Source: Gymnogyps californianus (taxonomy: Eukaryota; Chordata; Aves; Accipitriformes; Cathartidae). Taken from it: DNA of 64,000 bases. The notes beneath the pieces are model-generated. The model was given only the letters and a program-made list of their open reading frames with translations, made no database searches and had not been told where the DNA came from. The DNA lies in contig NC_059500.1 in the NCBI RefSeq assembly GCF_018139145.2, positions 39,475,437 through 39,539,436 of the forward strand. The letters are read 5' to 3'. Within the stretch, counting starts at the first letter, position 1; each line of letters begins with the position of its first letter. This document shows positions 51,536 to 64,000 of this stretch, piece after piece. A program made the translations under genes and the position numbers.

Positions 51536-52537
51536 CTTCATGTTACATACAGGTACACATATGTTTGTTTTACATTAATATGTGCGCAGCTTTCCATTTC
51601 ACAGCATTCTAATACATATTCTTCTAAGGGAAGATGAACGTTTTCTTTTAATAGTATTCTCTAGATTAGAAGCCAGCTTCACTGCTGCCCAGATTGTGAG
51701 GAACTATTTTGTGTCTTGGCTTGCACTAGTGAGAGTTCTGTGATAAGACTCCTGAAATTTTTGGCAACAATTCAGGATACTCACTAATAGAAAAATTAAT
51801 TTCATCATCTTCTTTCCTGTATGCACAGTGCATGCAGTTGAACTGACTTTCATCTTTTCTTGCCTATAATTATTCCAGAGATGTGGAAGAATTCTACCTG
51901 TGTTTTCACTTGTTGTTATGATAATGACTCATTCTTCATATTTATGGTTTTTTAGTACTTAGGGGCTTTGTATCTGAGGATCTGTTGTATTAAACACTGT
52001 ACCCAAACAGTTTAGAAAACTTTCTTGGTTCTGAAGTGGTTACAATGAAAGAATCATCCTGCAAACAGATTTAGAAAAAAGAATCAAAAAGAAAATAGCT
52101 ATTCCTTTCCTCCTTCCCTCACTGTTACAAAATTACAAATAGTATTCTGAACAGCACAGGTTTTTTGTATTTCCCCTCCTCTATTTTTCCCTAGGCAAAC
52201 GTTATTACGCGGTTTCATGGTGACCCATTTATGTATGGTCGCGCACTATATTTTTAAGGACAAGTCATCTGTCTATTCTGGAATGTTTTTAGTATGTCTG
52301 TCATCGTATTACTTGGTTTGCTGCTCCCATTTTTTAATTTATTCTGTCACCTTTTTCACTGCTGCTGGTTTCAAAAGTTTATGTGCTGTAGGCATGAGAC
52401 TCTCCCCACAATGTCGGGTACAACAAAGCATCCATTCTTTTGTTTCTGGTACCTTGTTAAGAGTAAGCCTTTTGCTGTGCATTAGCACAGCAACTCTAGA
52501 AAGTGCAATAAGCTGCGAAAACTTATACCACTAAATA

Positions 52538-52552
52538 CCAGTAGATGGCACT
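52538..52552 (+). promoter_or_regulatory. CTCF-like motif
   Basis: CCAGTAGATGGCACT matches all 15 positions of CCASYAGRKGGCRSY on the + strand. It is nearly identical to the motif 1,017 bases upstream and has the same orientation. Confidence 0.45.
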
Positions 52553-54690
52553 CCCTGTATTAAGTGATTGCCAGTACGTACATCTCACAAACATGCATGC
52601 ACACAGAAACATGCACTCTCACACACCGCTTTTAAAGGGTAGGGTAATTTAGATGTTGTTAGGGATTAAACTAATGGTAGTAACGTTGTGGCCTTTCCTT
52701 GCTTCCATTTGGATGTGTTTTGTTAGAAAAGCAAGTGGTAGTTTGATTTGTCAAATTTGTCGTGAGGATGACAAATAAAGATGAGTGCTGCCTCTAAGGA
52801 AGGACCAAGTTGAACTTGACTTCTGCAACCAAATTAATAGGTGTAAAATAATGCTGTTACAGAGTAAGCATGAACAGGCCGTTCACTGGAGTTGGTAACG
52901 AGAAACAAAAACTGGGAATTAGCTGTGGTGCATTATACTTTCACCTAAGCTGTTCTATGTTACAAACATTTTCCATTCTTAGTTAAAACTAAGAGAAATT
53001 ATTAAATAAATATGCCTCATAAAAAATGGCAACCAACAAAAACAGTCTACCAAATATCCTGCTGCTAATGGTTGCCTGTTCTGGAGGCTTTTGTGAACAC
53101 CCAAGAGATTCTGGATAACTACAGGCTAGTGATCCCTTTTATGATATTGTTTTGTTGATGTTTGGAGATTTTTGGATTATTCTTATAATACGTGATTGGC
53201 CAGAGCATTGCAGCACTTGGAACTTAATGTAATTTTAGAAATTTTATTGTTATGCAATGCAATTATTAATGTTCTCATCATTCATGAAAATTTTAATCCA
53301 ATTTTAAATCCGACATAGGCTCATATCCCGTGGACAGGATGGGAAATGCAGATTTTGATGGCCTTTGTAAGTTGACAAGCCATCAAAGTTGCATCCAAGA
53401 AACCTGCATGTTGTATTTGACTTGTGAGTCAAGGAATAATGAGGAAGCATATTAGCTTTCTGAATAGGAAAAGCTGGTTTTAAAATGTTTCCCAGATATA
53501 AGAGGAAGACATAAAAGATACTGCTTCTCAATTCTGTGTTTAAAATTCTGTTTACGTGGTTTTAGTTTTTATGTGTGAAGCTAAATATACAGGGTGTTTT
53601 TTTTGTTTTAAGCGTGATCCATCCATTTAATAACGAAGTTGACTAAAGAACAGCAAACATACCTGAGTGAATGTAATTGTCACAACAGTTAACCTGATGG
53701 TTTTCCCATTGTTTATTTAAGCAATAAAGGATCAGAAGCATTTACGCCACCCTAGCTTCTAGGTAGTTCTCAGTCCACCATGTTGTACACGGAAGTTTAA
53801 ATATATAGTAATGGCAGTGACTATAAAAATTGTGTTTTGCTCACCTAATCCACCTCTCTTGATACAGAGTGCATATGCACACTCTTAGACTGGATCTCAG
53901 GAGCAGAATGAAACAGGTATCTGAAGGGCACTTTATTCTAGAGTGTTTTTCAGTTACATGTACTAGCAAAAATTGAAAAAACCATTGCGACTGTAGATAG
54001 AGAAGGTTAAATGCCAACACCCCAATGCCTGTATAGCTGAAAGGACATACAAAAGACTCAGATGTGCCATTTTGTCAAAGGCAATGGTACTAAAACCCAG
54101 AAAAGTCAGAAGGCAGCTTTCCTCTTTGTAGTTATTTGAGATAAATTGATGGGTGTTTTAAAACAATTTGCAGTTAATTCAACCAGTGGAAGCCTGGTGA
54201 ATTGTTATTTCAGACATGTATGCAAAAGCTATACACACATGTATTTTGTAAAATGAAACATAAAAATGAGATATTTTAGAGAATGCATAAGGAAAATGAA
54301 AATAGTAAATTCTGTAAAACAGTTTGTAAATAAGACTGAAAAAAACCTGGTCTTACAAACTTGCAGACTGACTCACAGATGAGAGATCATAATGTGATCA
54401 GGATTTGGAACAAGTGGTGAGACACATGTTAGCAGGTGTAGACCTAATTTCTGATGCCTTGTATTTGTTAAGCAGCAATTTGACAATTAGAGTTTTGTCA
54501 CAAGCAAACAAAAAAGTATGTGTCAAGTAAAAGCTAAAGCATGGGGGATGGAGTGCTCATTTTGTCAGAGCCAGTTAGCAAATCAAATCTGACGGGGCGG
54601 GGGGGGGGGAAGGTGAGCTGAAAGGGCATGGAGATCTAAAAATACTTTGTGGAGCTTCATAACTGTTGCCAGGAGCTGGGGCAGTGGATT

Positions 54691-54713
54691 AAAAACAAAC
54701 AAACAAACAAAAA
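54691..54713. repeat. (CAAA)n repeat
   Basis: About five CAAA units in FANCC intron 4. Confidence 0.8.
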
Positions 54714-56029
54714 CCCCTTCTAATTCAGAAGAGTAATACTCAAAGTGCAGAATAAAGCTGAAGAGATCTAAATATTCCGTGACTCTTTCCTGAAGGCTGA
54801 CTGTTCTGAAGAACACCTGAGTGGTACATTTGTTGGCCATGTACAAAACCAACCCAAACCAAAACCACTGAAAGATCACTAGATTAAATATACAAAAAGA
54901 AAATATCTGATAATGACACACAAGGAGAGACATTTTTGGTTGGTGCCAGATATTAAGCTTGCTGTAACATCAGGGTTGCTCTTAGAAAAACAGAGCAAAC
55001 GTTTTCAAGTTCAGCCCTCTCCATAGGGAAAACTGCTTTTGTTTCCTTGGCTGTCATTTGGGTTGGATACAGCAGTCAGTTTGTGTCACCAGAACAGAGC
55101 AACGTGTTTTTAAAAATCCACAAGTTCTATGAATCTGGAAGAAAATAATAGTAATAATACCCAAACCCAACAATAAAAGAATATGGTTAGAAGCTCCAAG
55201 CCATTTTTGAAAGAAGCAGAACTTCTGAGTTAAATGAATCAAGCAAAAATGCCTTTGCATAGATGTAACATACCTGTGGGGAAGTGTATAGCAAGACAGA
55301 TTGTACTAAGAGGAAGAGTATCATATATGTGGATGGACTGTATAAAAAGTCTTCAGAATGCTGTTTATGCACTTAATCAAGCTGCCTGAACCACCCTTAC
55401 AAGTGTATCGTTGTGCAAAACTGTTTAATAGGCATTCTGTGCAGTTCGTGAAAAGAGTTTGAGAAACAGAAGGGATTAATTTAAGAAAAAAAAATCCTCA
55501 ATTATTGTGACCATCTGTGAAAAAAACCAGAGATGGTATCACTGCAGTCATGTCAGTTAAAATAGGAAAATGCTGTTGTTTGTATCATGGGCCTAACAAA
55601 AGCAAGAGTAAGAACTCCTACTGTTTCACTGGCCTCAGTTCATGCAGTAAAATGTTTGGGGTTTTTTTTTTTGGTGGAAGTCAATCTTCAGCTGAAATGA
55701 TAATAACCAGTTGTGGCCATTCAGGAAAAAGGTCTGAGGATAGATTTAGTAATCAAATACTTTTCAGCTCAAAATATAGCATTTGCAAAGGTGAATTCAG
55801 ATCTTGGACAGAATCGCTGTTTACTGGAAAATCCAGTAAGCATTTGAAAAAATCTCAGCGAGGCGAATCTTAAGTGTAGATCAACTGTTTCAATTTGTGT
55901 GAAGTCTGAGTATTCAAGACAGAGGCTAATGGAGAAGACGTTAGTGGCACCTTGTGAGGTTGAGTATTGAGGCCATTACATGACAGAGGAAGTTGAGTGT
56001 AGATAAATGGACACTGACACACTTGGTGT

Positions 56030-56460
56030 GAGGGAGCGCCAAGGGTAGGCTGCTCCACGGGGGAAGGTGAGCCAGCATCTGCAGGTGACTGGAAGGCAGG
56101 TGTGGCTGTGGCGGTACACAGAAACGGTGCAGCTGCACACGAAGAGCAGAGCAAGTCCAGTGACAATCACCAGGGTCAGCCATGAGTCCAGTGGTCGCCA
56201 GACCAGGTTCACAGTGATGAGGCAGGTCCAAGGTCAAGCTGGGAGGTCATGGCCATGCGTCAGGCTCCAGAGCAGCGAAGTGCATGACCAGCCACAGTCA
56301 CGGCTGCAACATAGCTCAGGCAAGGACCAAAAGCCTTGTTTGCCTATGCTTAAGTGCAGTTCCCAAGTGAAGCCAGAAGCACCCAGCTTCTTACAACTCT
56401 TGCTCACACAGCACTGTGTGACAGCTGGCCTTGAGCACAGGCAGCCAAACCCCTAGGAAG
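56030..56460. other. GC-rich block of unknown origin in intron 4
   Basis: About 430 bases markedly richer in G+C than the AT-rich sequence on both sides. It carries overlapping open frames on both strands, which I attribute to few stop codons in GC-rich sequence. It is rich in CCAG/CAGG-like words and has few CpGs, so it is not a CpG island. The style resembles an interspersed repeat or LTR fragment, but I cannot name a family. Confidence 0.4.
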
Positions 56461-56655
56461 GAAGGATAAGGAAGATACAACTAGATGCCTGCTCTGTTCA
56501 TACAAGTTTTCCTAAGGCTTCTGCATTTATCTGTTGTCAGAGACAGGATACTAGCTAGATAGAAAGCTATTTTTATGGTATTTCTGTTCCTGTGTAATTA
56601 AACTTGTCTTGTTTCAAATATACCATGTGTAGTAATTGTTAGAGGTAGCATTAGG

Positions 56656-56691
56656 GAATGTAATTTAAGAGTATGAGAATGTAATTTAAGA
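56656..56691. repeat. 21-base tandem duplication
   Basis: GAATGTAATTTAAGA occurs at 56,656-56,670 and again at 56,677-56,691. A small local duplication in intron 4. Confidence 0.8.
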
Positions 56692-57599
56692 ATACTAGTT
56701 CAGAGGGTCACAAAAACATAGTTCTGATTATTGCTCTCCATTTGAGACGGCAAAGGGAGGGTATTGCAGTACTCTGGTGGTTTCTTTAAGACTTGTCATG
56801 TTGGTTCCTTTAAGACACTGCAAAAAATATATTAAAAGAGAAAAATAAAGCTTATTCACAGGTTTAAGAATTCTTAGTTCTGACAGAGATGTTTTAGACT
56901 GGTCTCAAATGAATATGACATGATACAAAGAAATCTGTTGAGGCTTATTTCAGAAGCTGAAATTGCAGGCCAAGTCAAGTAAGAATCAAGCAGGCATAGA
57001 TTTACTTACTTTTTAGAAAAATAAAAGTACTTTGATTATTGCGCTATTTCCCAGAGGTAACTTCCCTATAAGATACTATATTTAATGAAGTTTTTTTCCC
57101 TATTCACTTATTTTTTATAACCATAGCATATTCAGTATATGTATAGCACTTGAATTACTCTTCTATATAGTATATTAGTGGGCCCCAAATAAGTAGGCTG
57201 TTTTTGAGGTTTGCCACACTAGTGATTTTTTTTTTTGCTTTGTTTTCTGATTGAGATTTCTTTCAGTCTTACTTTTGCCTTGAATTATTTTTGAGTGATA
57301 CAATGTGAAGTTTCTGCAGATGTGAATTAGAAGACCTAGGAATACAGTTTCTAAAACTTTGCATGAAAAGTCCTAGGAAGGCTTAAGTAGTTAATTTTCC
57401 TATATCTTTCAGTTGCCGTGTGTATGTAAGAGGTAACCAGCCGATCTGTGCACTGTGGGAACAGCTCTATAGATGGTGATAGAAAGGACTTTTAGTGACG
57501 AAGTGAAACAGATTATTATGTGTGAATTTTTTCTGCCCAAGGGTCACAGTGTGTTTCTCCCAGTTGGCCAAAGCAAAGTTTGTTGATTTAATGTCTGAG

Positions 57600-59900
57600 A
57601 CACAAAGGTGAGTGCATTCATTAGACATCAAGAATAAACTGATTCTGGGATGTCGTGATCTAATATAAGCTTACTGGAACTGGAAGTATTCTGGTAGATG
57701 AAGGGAGCATCTTGTGGTGTGGAAAGTGTGCGACAGTGAAGTGCTTTATCTGCTCTCCAGACACTTTCCAAATCCCTCAAAGATGAAACCCCAGAGAATG
57801 TTCTCCATCCAACCATTCTCTGCTTGGTCTAATCGGTAAGTAAGAGGTCCACATAGGGACTCTACATGACTTGATTTGATCTGATTAGTGGGGTACTTTG
57901 TAGCCATTACAGGCCACCACAATAAATAAGAGAGAGGTTGACTAATATATTTTGTAATCGAGCAGTTTTTTCTGCCACATAGACAGAATTTCAAAGTCTA
58001 ATCTCAAATTTGCTTATGAACACTTTATTGCTGTAAGTACCAGTGCTTCATAATAGCTCATGCCTATGATCAGATGTTTGGCTTTCCTTAGCACCAGTGG
58101 TTTTTGTGAAAGTCTTCCTCTTATCAGTGGGTATCTTGAGAGGTTTATTCTTTTCCATCAAGACATCTTGCTATGCGAAAGTGCCTCAGCAGCTTAGGTT
58201 CATATATACGTCATACGTTTTGATCATCATGGTTCTTCAGGTAAACAGTGAAAAATGTATTCTCCTTTGATACACTTAGTTGAAGTAATAGGGAGACTTT
58301 AGAATTGACTTGGTCTCCATTAGCATAGTTCTTTCATGGCTACTTTCCCACTAGGAAGGACTTAAGTCTGTACTGTCAGACTAGAATCTCACCTGAAAGT
58401 TTGAGTTAAATGCCTTTACTTCTTATACAAGACTTCACACTGGGGTCCTTTAAGCTTCAAATGTACAATTGGTTTCTCAATATCTAATCCACTCAGTCAG
58501 CTTTTCTGCATCCAGGAATATCCTTTCTCCTGTGATGGTGAGCCCTTCAACATCTGTCAAGGGAGCTGGTTTCACTTTTTGCCTCTTTAGTCTGGATGAT
58601 TGTTATAGTGACCTAGTTTTGAGCAGGGAGACTATTTCACAGTCGATGAACAGTTTTAAAGTTTTTTTTCTCCTGTCAAGAGAAGTTTTCATATTACCAT
58701 TCAAGAGTTCAAGGCTGTTTGTAATCCCTGTCTGCTGATCATCGTAACCAGATGATAGTGGGTAACATTTTAAAGTATTTTGCCTAAGTAAAAAGAATGA
58801 TAAAACGTGATCTTCTCTGAGCTGGGCAGTAGTTCATGCTGTGAATCATCAAACTCACTTGTCTGTCATTTCTCCTTGATTTTATGAAGATGTCTTTACG
58901 CTACAAGATTATGAGCTGGAGACCCAGGATCTGGCTTTCCTGAGGTGAACCATTTTGCCTCAGTAATGGACAAGAGATCCTTTTGCCCAGAACTTCTCAA
59001 TTTCTTGGTTTTTTTACTGTTCCCATCCTCATCTGTTGGTCAGAGACTGATATACGTTCTCCCCCACACCCCTCTTTTTCTCCCCAGGATCAGTGGTGGT
59101 TTGGTGTTTGCGTATCTTAGTCTCTTTGGGCCCAGCTGTAGTTCCTGTCTGTATATTTGGCTCAGATTCACCTGGCTGTTTTCTTCTCCAAAAGTCATGT
59201 TTAATACTTCTTCACATTTAGGTTTTTAAAAAAGGAAACACTTCTGTTATTCTCCCCATTTGTTTTATTTCAGTTGCTGAAATAAACATGGCATAGTGCT
59301 TATATGAAGAAAATGTCTGCAAAGATGATGAGTTCTGTTAGGAATACTGCAGGAGTGCAAAAGTGTTCAGGTGATCCAGGCACACTCCACCAGAAGTTGG
59401 GCCTCATTCCAGTATGTGTGGGATGATTACTTGAAGTTCTGTTCATACCTTCACCAAACGATAGGTCATCTTGGAGGCTCCCTGAAACAATACCATCCTT
59501 GGCAGAATGTCTTTTTCTAAGACAACTCCAAGATCCTCTACTAGACTGAAGTTTCCCACAGTATAAATTTGCATTCAGGTAAGTACTCAAAAGTGAGAGA
59601 AGGTTTTCTCTTTACAACCTGAAGAGCTGTTGTCTATTAAACATTTACTGACTTCCTTACCAACTTCTTTCTAGAAGGAATTGAATTTATTAGGGTGTAT
59701 ACTACCCTTTTGAGGTCACACATCTACCACAAGGTAGGGCAGGGTATGATAGTCTCTTTTTGCAAAACACTCCCTTTTCCTTGAATGCCTTTTTGATGTT
59801 GTCATGCCCTTTAGTTGTCGGCGTGCCAGCACATCTCAAAGAACTGCAGCTGCACTGTACTCTGTATTTTTTAGAAGGAAAGGGATGACATTAATGGAGA
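57600..59900 (-). pseudogene. Possible decayed reading frame, unidentified
   Basis: On the minus strand several short stretches read like protein but are broken by stops and frame shifts. Examples are GLTITGERIFLDAEKLTEW (about 58,500-58,560), NLSQIYRQELQLGPKRLRYA (about 59,105-59,165), SLVEDLGVVLEKDILPRM (about 59,490-59,545) and LIYQNTSSS-like sequence near 57,690. The region is slightly less AT-rich than its surroundings. I do not recognise a parent gene, and chance frames remain possible. No poly(A) tail or clear boundaries were seen. Confidence 0.2.
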
Positions 59901-62900
59901 GTGTGACCATCATAAAAGAACATTTTTTGACTTGTTTTTACTATTGTTGCTTATAAGCTTGGTTTAATATAAATCAGATCATTGTGATTTAAGGAGACGG
60001 TGTTCCATCTCTTCATTCTCTCTCTAACATTACCAACTTTAATACAGATGCATTAATTTATACATGAAGATGTAGGTTGTACACTGGAATTATGATAGGC
60101 TCTTCTTAGGTGAAAAGCGTTGATTTGATTTTGTGGCCAATATACTTGTCTTCTAATAAAACTCACTACGTATTATTTTTATTTATATGCACGCTTTGTC
60201 AGATGGTTAAGAACACCTCAGGAAATGTTGTTAGGAAGGAACATGGTATGTTAAGAATAATCCAAATATAATGTAAAAAGCTTTTCTCTTTTTTTTTTTT
60301 TTTTTAAGTATTCTCTTGTCTTTATAAAAGCGAATCTACAAGCTCGCATTTTTCTAGGAGATGGGAATTTAAGGTAACACGAAGAAGATATTTAGTGCAC
60401 AAATTATAGTGAACCTCAAGATCTGTTTTTTAGTCTGCTTTATTAAGTTAGGAAGAGCCTAAATCATTTGTCATTTGTCATTCCACTGGGGCAAGACCAT
60501 TTGATGCAGAAAAATATTAAAATAATGTTGGATTTACAATAAATGATGTCTCTGTGAGATAAGAATGCTATATTAATGACATATATGAGTAATGCGTCTA
60601 TTAAAAGGCTTATGAATGGCTAGAGGTCATACTGAGAAACACGTTTTTTCCTTCTTATCTAGACAGTTTTGAAAGAGGGAGATTAAAAGCTGAACTGAGA
60701 TATTTGAGTTAAAATTATGAACATACTTCACCTGCTATTTATTACTGAGAAAGTTAGAGAAGAAAGAATCTGCGTCATAGAGCATAGGTTTTAGCATGGT
60801 TTTATTACAAATATAACGGTTGAAACTTTGGTTTTGTTGTTTCCTGCTTCTAAGGGGAGAACACTAATTTTAGTAATATTCAGACTAAGATAAATTAACT
60901 AGTTGCTTTAGGCTATTTCTTATCTTTGTGATAGTATCACTGAAATATTTTACCATAGTTAAAATACATAATAATCAGAAGGGAATGCCAGTTTAAAAGG
61001 GAAGGGGAGGCATGGAGCAGGGGATCTGGTTTTCCCTAGCAGTTGTGGGAAGAGAGAAGTCTGTGTTCCAGGGGGCATGCGTCCAAGAGAGAAATGGAAA
61101 ATTTAAGTCTCCTGGAGGCCAAAGTAGTTCAAAGTTACTTAATCACTTTCTGAGACTCACTCTTGTGGTTTTAGGGATCTTATGGCTTTTTTGGTATGTT
61201 TGGAAAAGAGGAGTTGTCATTCCTCCTCTAACCTGTGCAAATAATGATCGAGAACTTTGATCACTGCAAAGACTGTAGTGTATTCCTTCAGATGAAAGAC
61301 ATCTGATGTTGATTAAAGTATGTATCTTGTTTATACTTTTCCTATTAATTTTTTCTGTATTTTTCCCTGGTCCTTCAGGAGTGGCACTTTGTGGCACTTT
61401 TCCTCAGTCACTGTATGTGGAATTTACCCTTGCCTCTAATCAAAGGTTTATATCAAAGAGGGGCTAAAGACATTTCCTCAGGAAGTGGTCTGGAGTGGGT
61501 GGAGACAAATGGGCTTTTACCCAGTCCTTGATTTTTTTCGCTCAGCCTTGCTTTTGGTACATCCTTCTTCCCTCCTTTGCTAGGGGGTGGCACACTGGTT
61601 AGTGTAACACTTCATATTTATAGCCAGTAGACAATCTGTGCTTTTCACAGGAGCATCTGTGCAGCCAACTGCTGGCAAAATTGTTGAAATGGTACAGACT
61701 GCCTCATAAATTTGGTAGGGAAGAGTACAGCAACAGCTATGTGTTGTGCTTCCAACAACAGCATTGTACTGCTTAATTGTGTGTGATAGAGCACCAAACA
61801 ACATCAGGAGAATGCATGGAATATAAGTTTTGAACTTTTTTACTACTTGTTGCAGAGATCAGAATTTGAAACAGAATTTTCTGCTAAGAGAGCTGCTACT
61901 TATTTTGATGTTTAGGGCTTATTTTATTGTTTTCAAAGTTACTGTTACTATGAAATATTAAACATTCTTAAAGAGAAAGGGAGAAGTTATAATGCATTTA
62001 AATCATAGGGTCATCGGAAATGTTCAATGTGTGTAATCACTTAACGAAGTGACAGATGGAATTGTAATATTTTCGTGCTCTCTAGATACATGTCTAATCC
62101 ACAATTCACATAGTTTTTGTGCTTTAAAGTTCTAAAGCAAAGACTTATCTCATAAAGATGTGGGGTGAAAGGGTGATGTGTCAGGCTATATCTTTCGGTA
62201 AGTAGGTTAAAGTGAGTATTTCAGTGGTAGATCTGCTTTCACTATGGCACTGGCTATACTATAAGGCAAAATGTTTTCGTAAACTTAAAAGAGAAGTATT
62301 TAAAGTATCCAGTTTTCAATCCATTTGTGCACATTAAAAATAACTTGCTATTTATGTTCAATAGTTTTCTTGTTGGACAATGTAAGGGGACTTGCCACAA
62401 CAGATGCAATAGATTATAAGAAGACTGCAAGTATAATAATTACAGCATGGAGCAGACTTTGCTGGCAGATACAAGAACGCAGCACTCTCTTTAATCATAG
62501 TGCTTCCCATAGTGTGGGTGGCCACAGGCTGCAGACATTTCAGTCAGTCCCTTCTCTGTGCAGCACTGCTTGTAAAACAGGGCTGAAGTAAACAGCATTC
62601 CACAGACTTTTAGGGGTTTTTAATTTTGAGAAAGTATAGCTTCCCTTCGCCCCTCCTTTGGCTGCTTGCTTCTGTCAGCCGTAACCATACAGGTCATGCT
62701 TCCTACCAGATCAGTTCTGCTTGCAGTAAATAGTACCTAATGTAATATATATAGACTCTTCAAAAAGTTGTTTTTGAGGTTTTTTTTTGTTAAAATATAT
62801 GTTACTTTAAAACCTGAATGTTTTGTTGTTTTTTGGCAATAAGAACTAACCTCTGCATTTATATTAAGTACTGTATAGTGTTTAATCCTTTTTTAAAAGC

Positions 62901-64000
62901 CTTTCATCTTTGTTGTTTTCATTCTCCCAATTTTTTTTGCTTCGATGCTCAGTGTTGTTTTACCGTTTCTCTGAAATGTTTTACTGTCGCTCTAGCCATT
63001 AGCACAGCACTTTTCCTCCAACTCAAATGAAGAGGAACTTCTTTTTTTTTCCTACCTGGCAGCCAGTTTACTGCTTTGGAAGCAGATTTCACCTCCTTAA
63101 TGTTTGACATATACTCATCTGGAATCTTGAGTTTCATGAAATAGATTTAAATGGCTAAACTTGGTGTCATGCAAATACTTACACAGCATTTACAGGCCTT
63201 TTTGGAGTATGTAAAACAGCTGCAGTTGAGGACAGATACCCTAATTCTGTTATATAAGTGTATGGACGTGAAAGGATACTTTTTGATAGATGAGTTTTTA
63301 CATTGTATTTAGGCATATGTGGAATTAAGTATGCAAATGAGCTTGAAAGAAACATCTTAACTTTCACTAGTAACTGATAGTTGAAAGTCAATTTTCCTTT
63401 GAATCAAAACAGAAAGCAAAAGACTGTTAAATGAAATATATGCACACTTTTAAGATCTGACATCATTAATTAGAGCCCAATGACTTAATGAACTCCTAAT
63501 GTGATAAGGGACCTTTCAACTTTTAAATTACTGGTTAAAATTCAGTTTTGAGAACCAAGTCTGCTTGCTTTGCAATGTGTACCGAGGGAGTAATGAGTGA
63601 TAAAGGCACTTTTCTCAGTCCTTTGTGCAATTTGTTTGTGTCCCGGGTACCAACCTGGAAAGGGAAACGGGCTCCTCAGAGCTGCTGGCCCTCTTTATTC
63701 CTGTCCCTGGTGTGTATGTCCTGTGCATACACAAAATACGTGGGTCAGAGATGGAGTGATTTCAGAACCATTGTTTAACATTTTTGTTGAGCTGCAGCAG
63801 CTGTTGAAGTGTGCGTGACTATGCTGGGTACACACCTAGGGAAACCCACTTCTCCCAGCAATACTTGCTTAAGATTTGACATATCTGCCTCTTAAACTTG
63901 CTAATATACAGTTGTGCCTCTAGTAGGTTAAAAAGCAAGATTCTTAGGTATGGTTAGAGTGAGTCGCTTCTGGGGGAGAGGGAAGATTGCAGTGAAAATT

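Larger units (their letters stand above)
19250..64000 (+). other. FANCC: FANCC gene, 5' portion (promoter-proximal exon to intron 4)
   Basis: This is the span of the gene as inferred here. It starts in the CpG island and runs off the right edge. Three coding exons are certain by sequence: 35,936-36,100, 37,708-37,792 and 43,430-43,524. Together they give 345 bases, or 115 codons, with no in-frame stop across the junctions. FANCC is part of the FANCC-FANCE-FANCF module of the Fanconi anaemia core complex, which promotes FANCD2-FANCI monoubiquitination in the nucleus. Human FANCC is about 558 residues, so roughly the first fifth is present. The left limit given is approximate because the transcription start is not visible in sequence. 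Confidence 0.9.
43525..64000 (+). other. FANCC: FANCC intron 4, continues past the window
   Basis: At least 20.5 kb after the GTAAGT donor. I looked for the next exon, which should start in phase 0 with Gly-Val and encode about 37 residues, and did not find it. The interval contains solo LTR 2, a CR1 tail, two CTCF-like motifs, short repeats, the GC-rich block at 56 kb and the possible decayed frame at 57.6-59.9 kb. Confidence 0.75.

Noticed and set aside
1..64000. CRISPR array, prophage, operon or bacterial-type system
   Set aside because: Introns, CR1, avian LTRs and a CpG island mark a vertebrate nuclear genome; no regularly spaced direct repeats of CRISPR type were seen.

Overview
This is nuclear DNA from a bird, very probably a neoavian. 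The evidence is two CR1 LINE fragments, two copies of an ERVL-type solo LTR of a family I know from neoavian genomes, sparse repeats, long AT-rich introns, and one CpG-island promoter. The only protein-coding gene I can support is the 5' part of FANCC (Fanconi anaemia complementation group C), on the + strand. In birds FANCC lies next to PTCH1 on the Z chromosome (established knowledge, not visible here).

Layout. Bases 1 to about 19,040 are gene-free flank, inferred to be the interval between PTCH1 and FANCC. It holds a (TG)n and an (AAT)n microsatellite and eroded MIR-type SINE remnants. A CpG island at about 19,040-19,900 is the inferred FANCC promoter. It has GC boxes, an E2F-type site, an NRF1-type site, a C22 tract, and a switch from C-rich to G-rich on the + strand next to a good splice donor at 19,311. 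Intron 1 (about 16.6 kb if that donor is used) contains a cluster of three CTCF-like motifs, a T10/C19 tract, more MIR remnants, a T27 tract, a CR1 fragment and solo LTR 1.

The first coding exon (35,936-36,100) and the next two (37,708-37,792 and 43,430-43,524) encode residues 1-115 of FANCC. Their coding lengths (165, 85 and 95 bases) and splice phases match human exons 2, 3 and 4 as I recall them. The next exon was not found, so the rest of the window appears to be intron 4. That intron holds solo LTR 2, a second CR1 tail, two further CTCF-like motifs, an unexplained GC-rich block at about 56.0-56.5 kb, and a stretch at about 57.6-59.9 kb that may be a decayed reading frame on the minus strand.

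How it fits together. FANCC is a subunit of the Fanconi anaemia core complex, the ubiquitin ligase that monoubiquitinates FANCD2-FANCI during DNA interstrand crosslink repair. The E2F-type promoter site fits S-phase expression. Exons 2-4 lie between two LTRs of one family in opposite orientation. I found no CRISPR array, rRNA, tRNA, operon or novel multi-gene system. The main points of interest are regulatory and structural: the CTCF-like cluster, the inverted LTR pair, and two unexplained intronic blocks.
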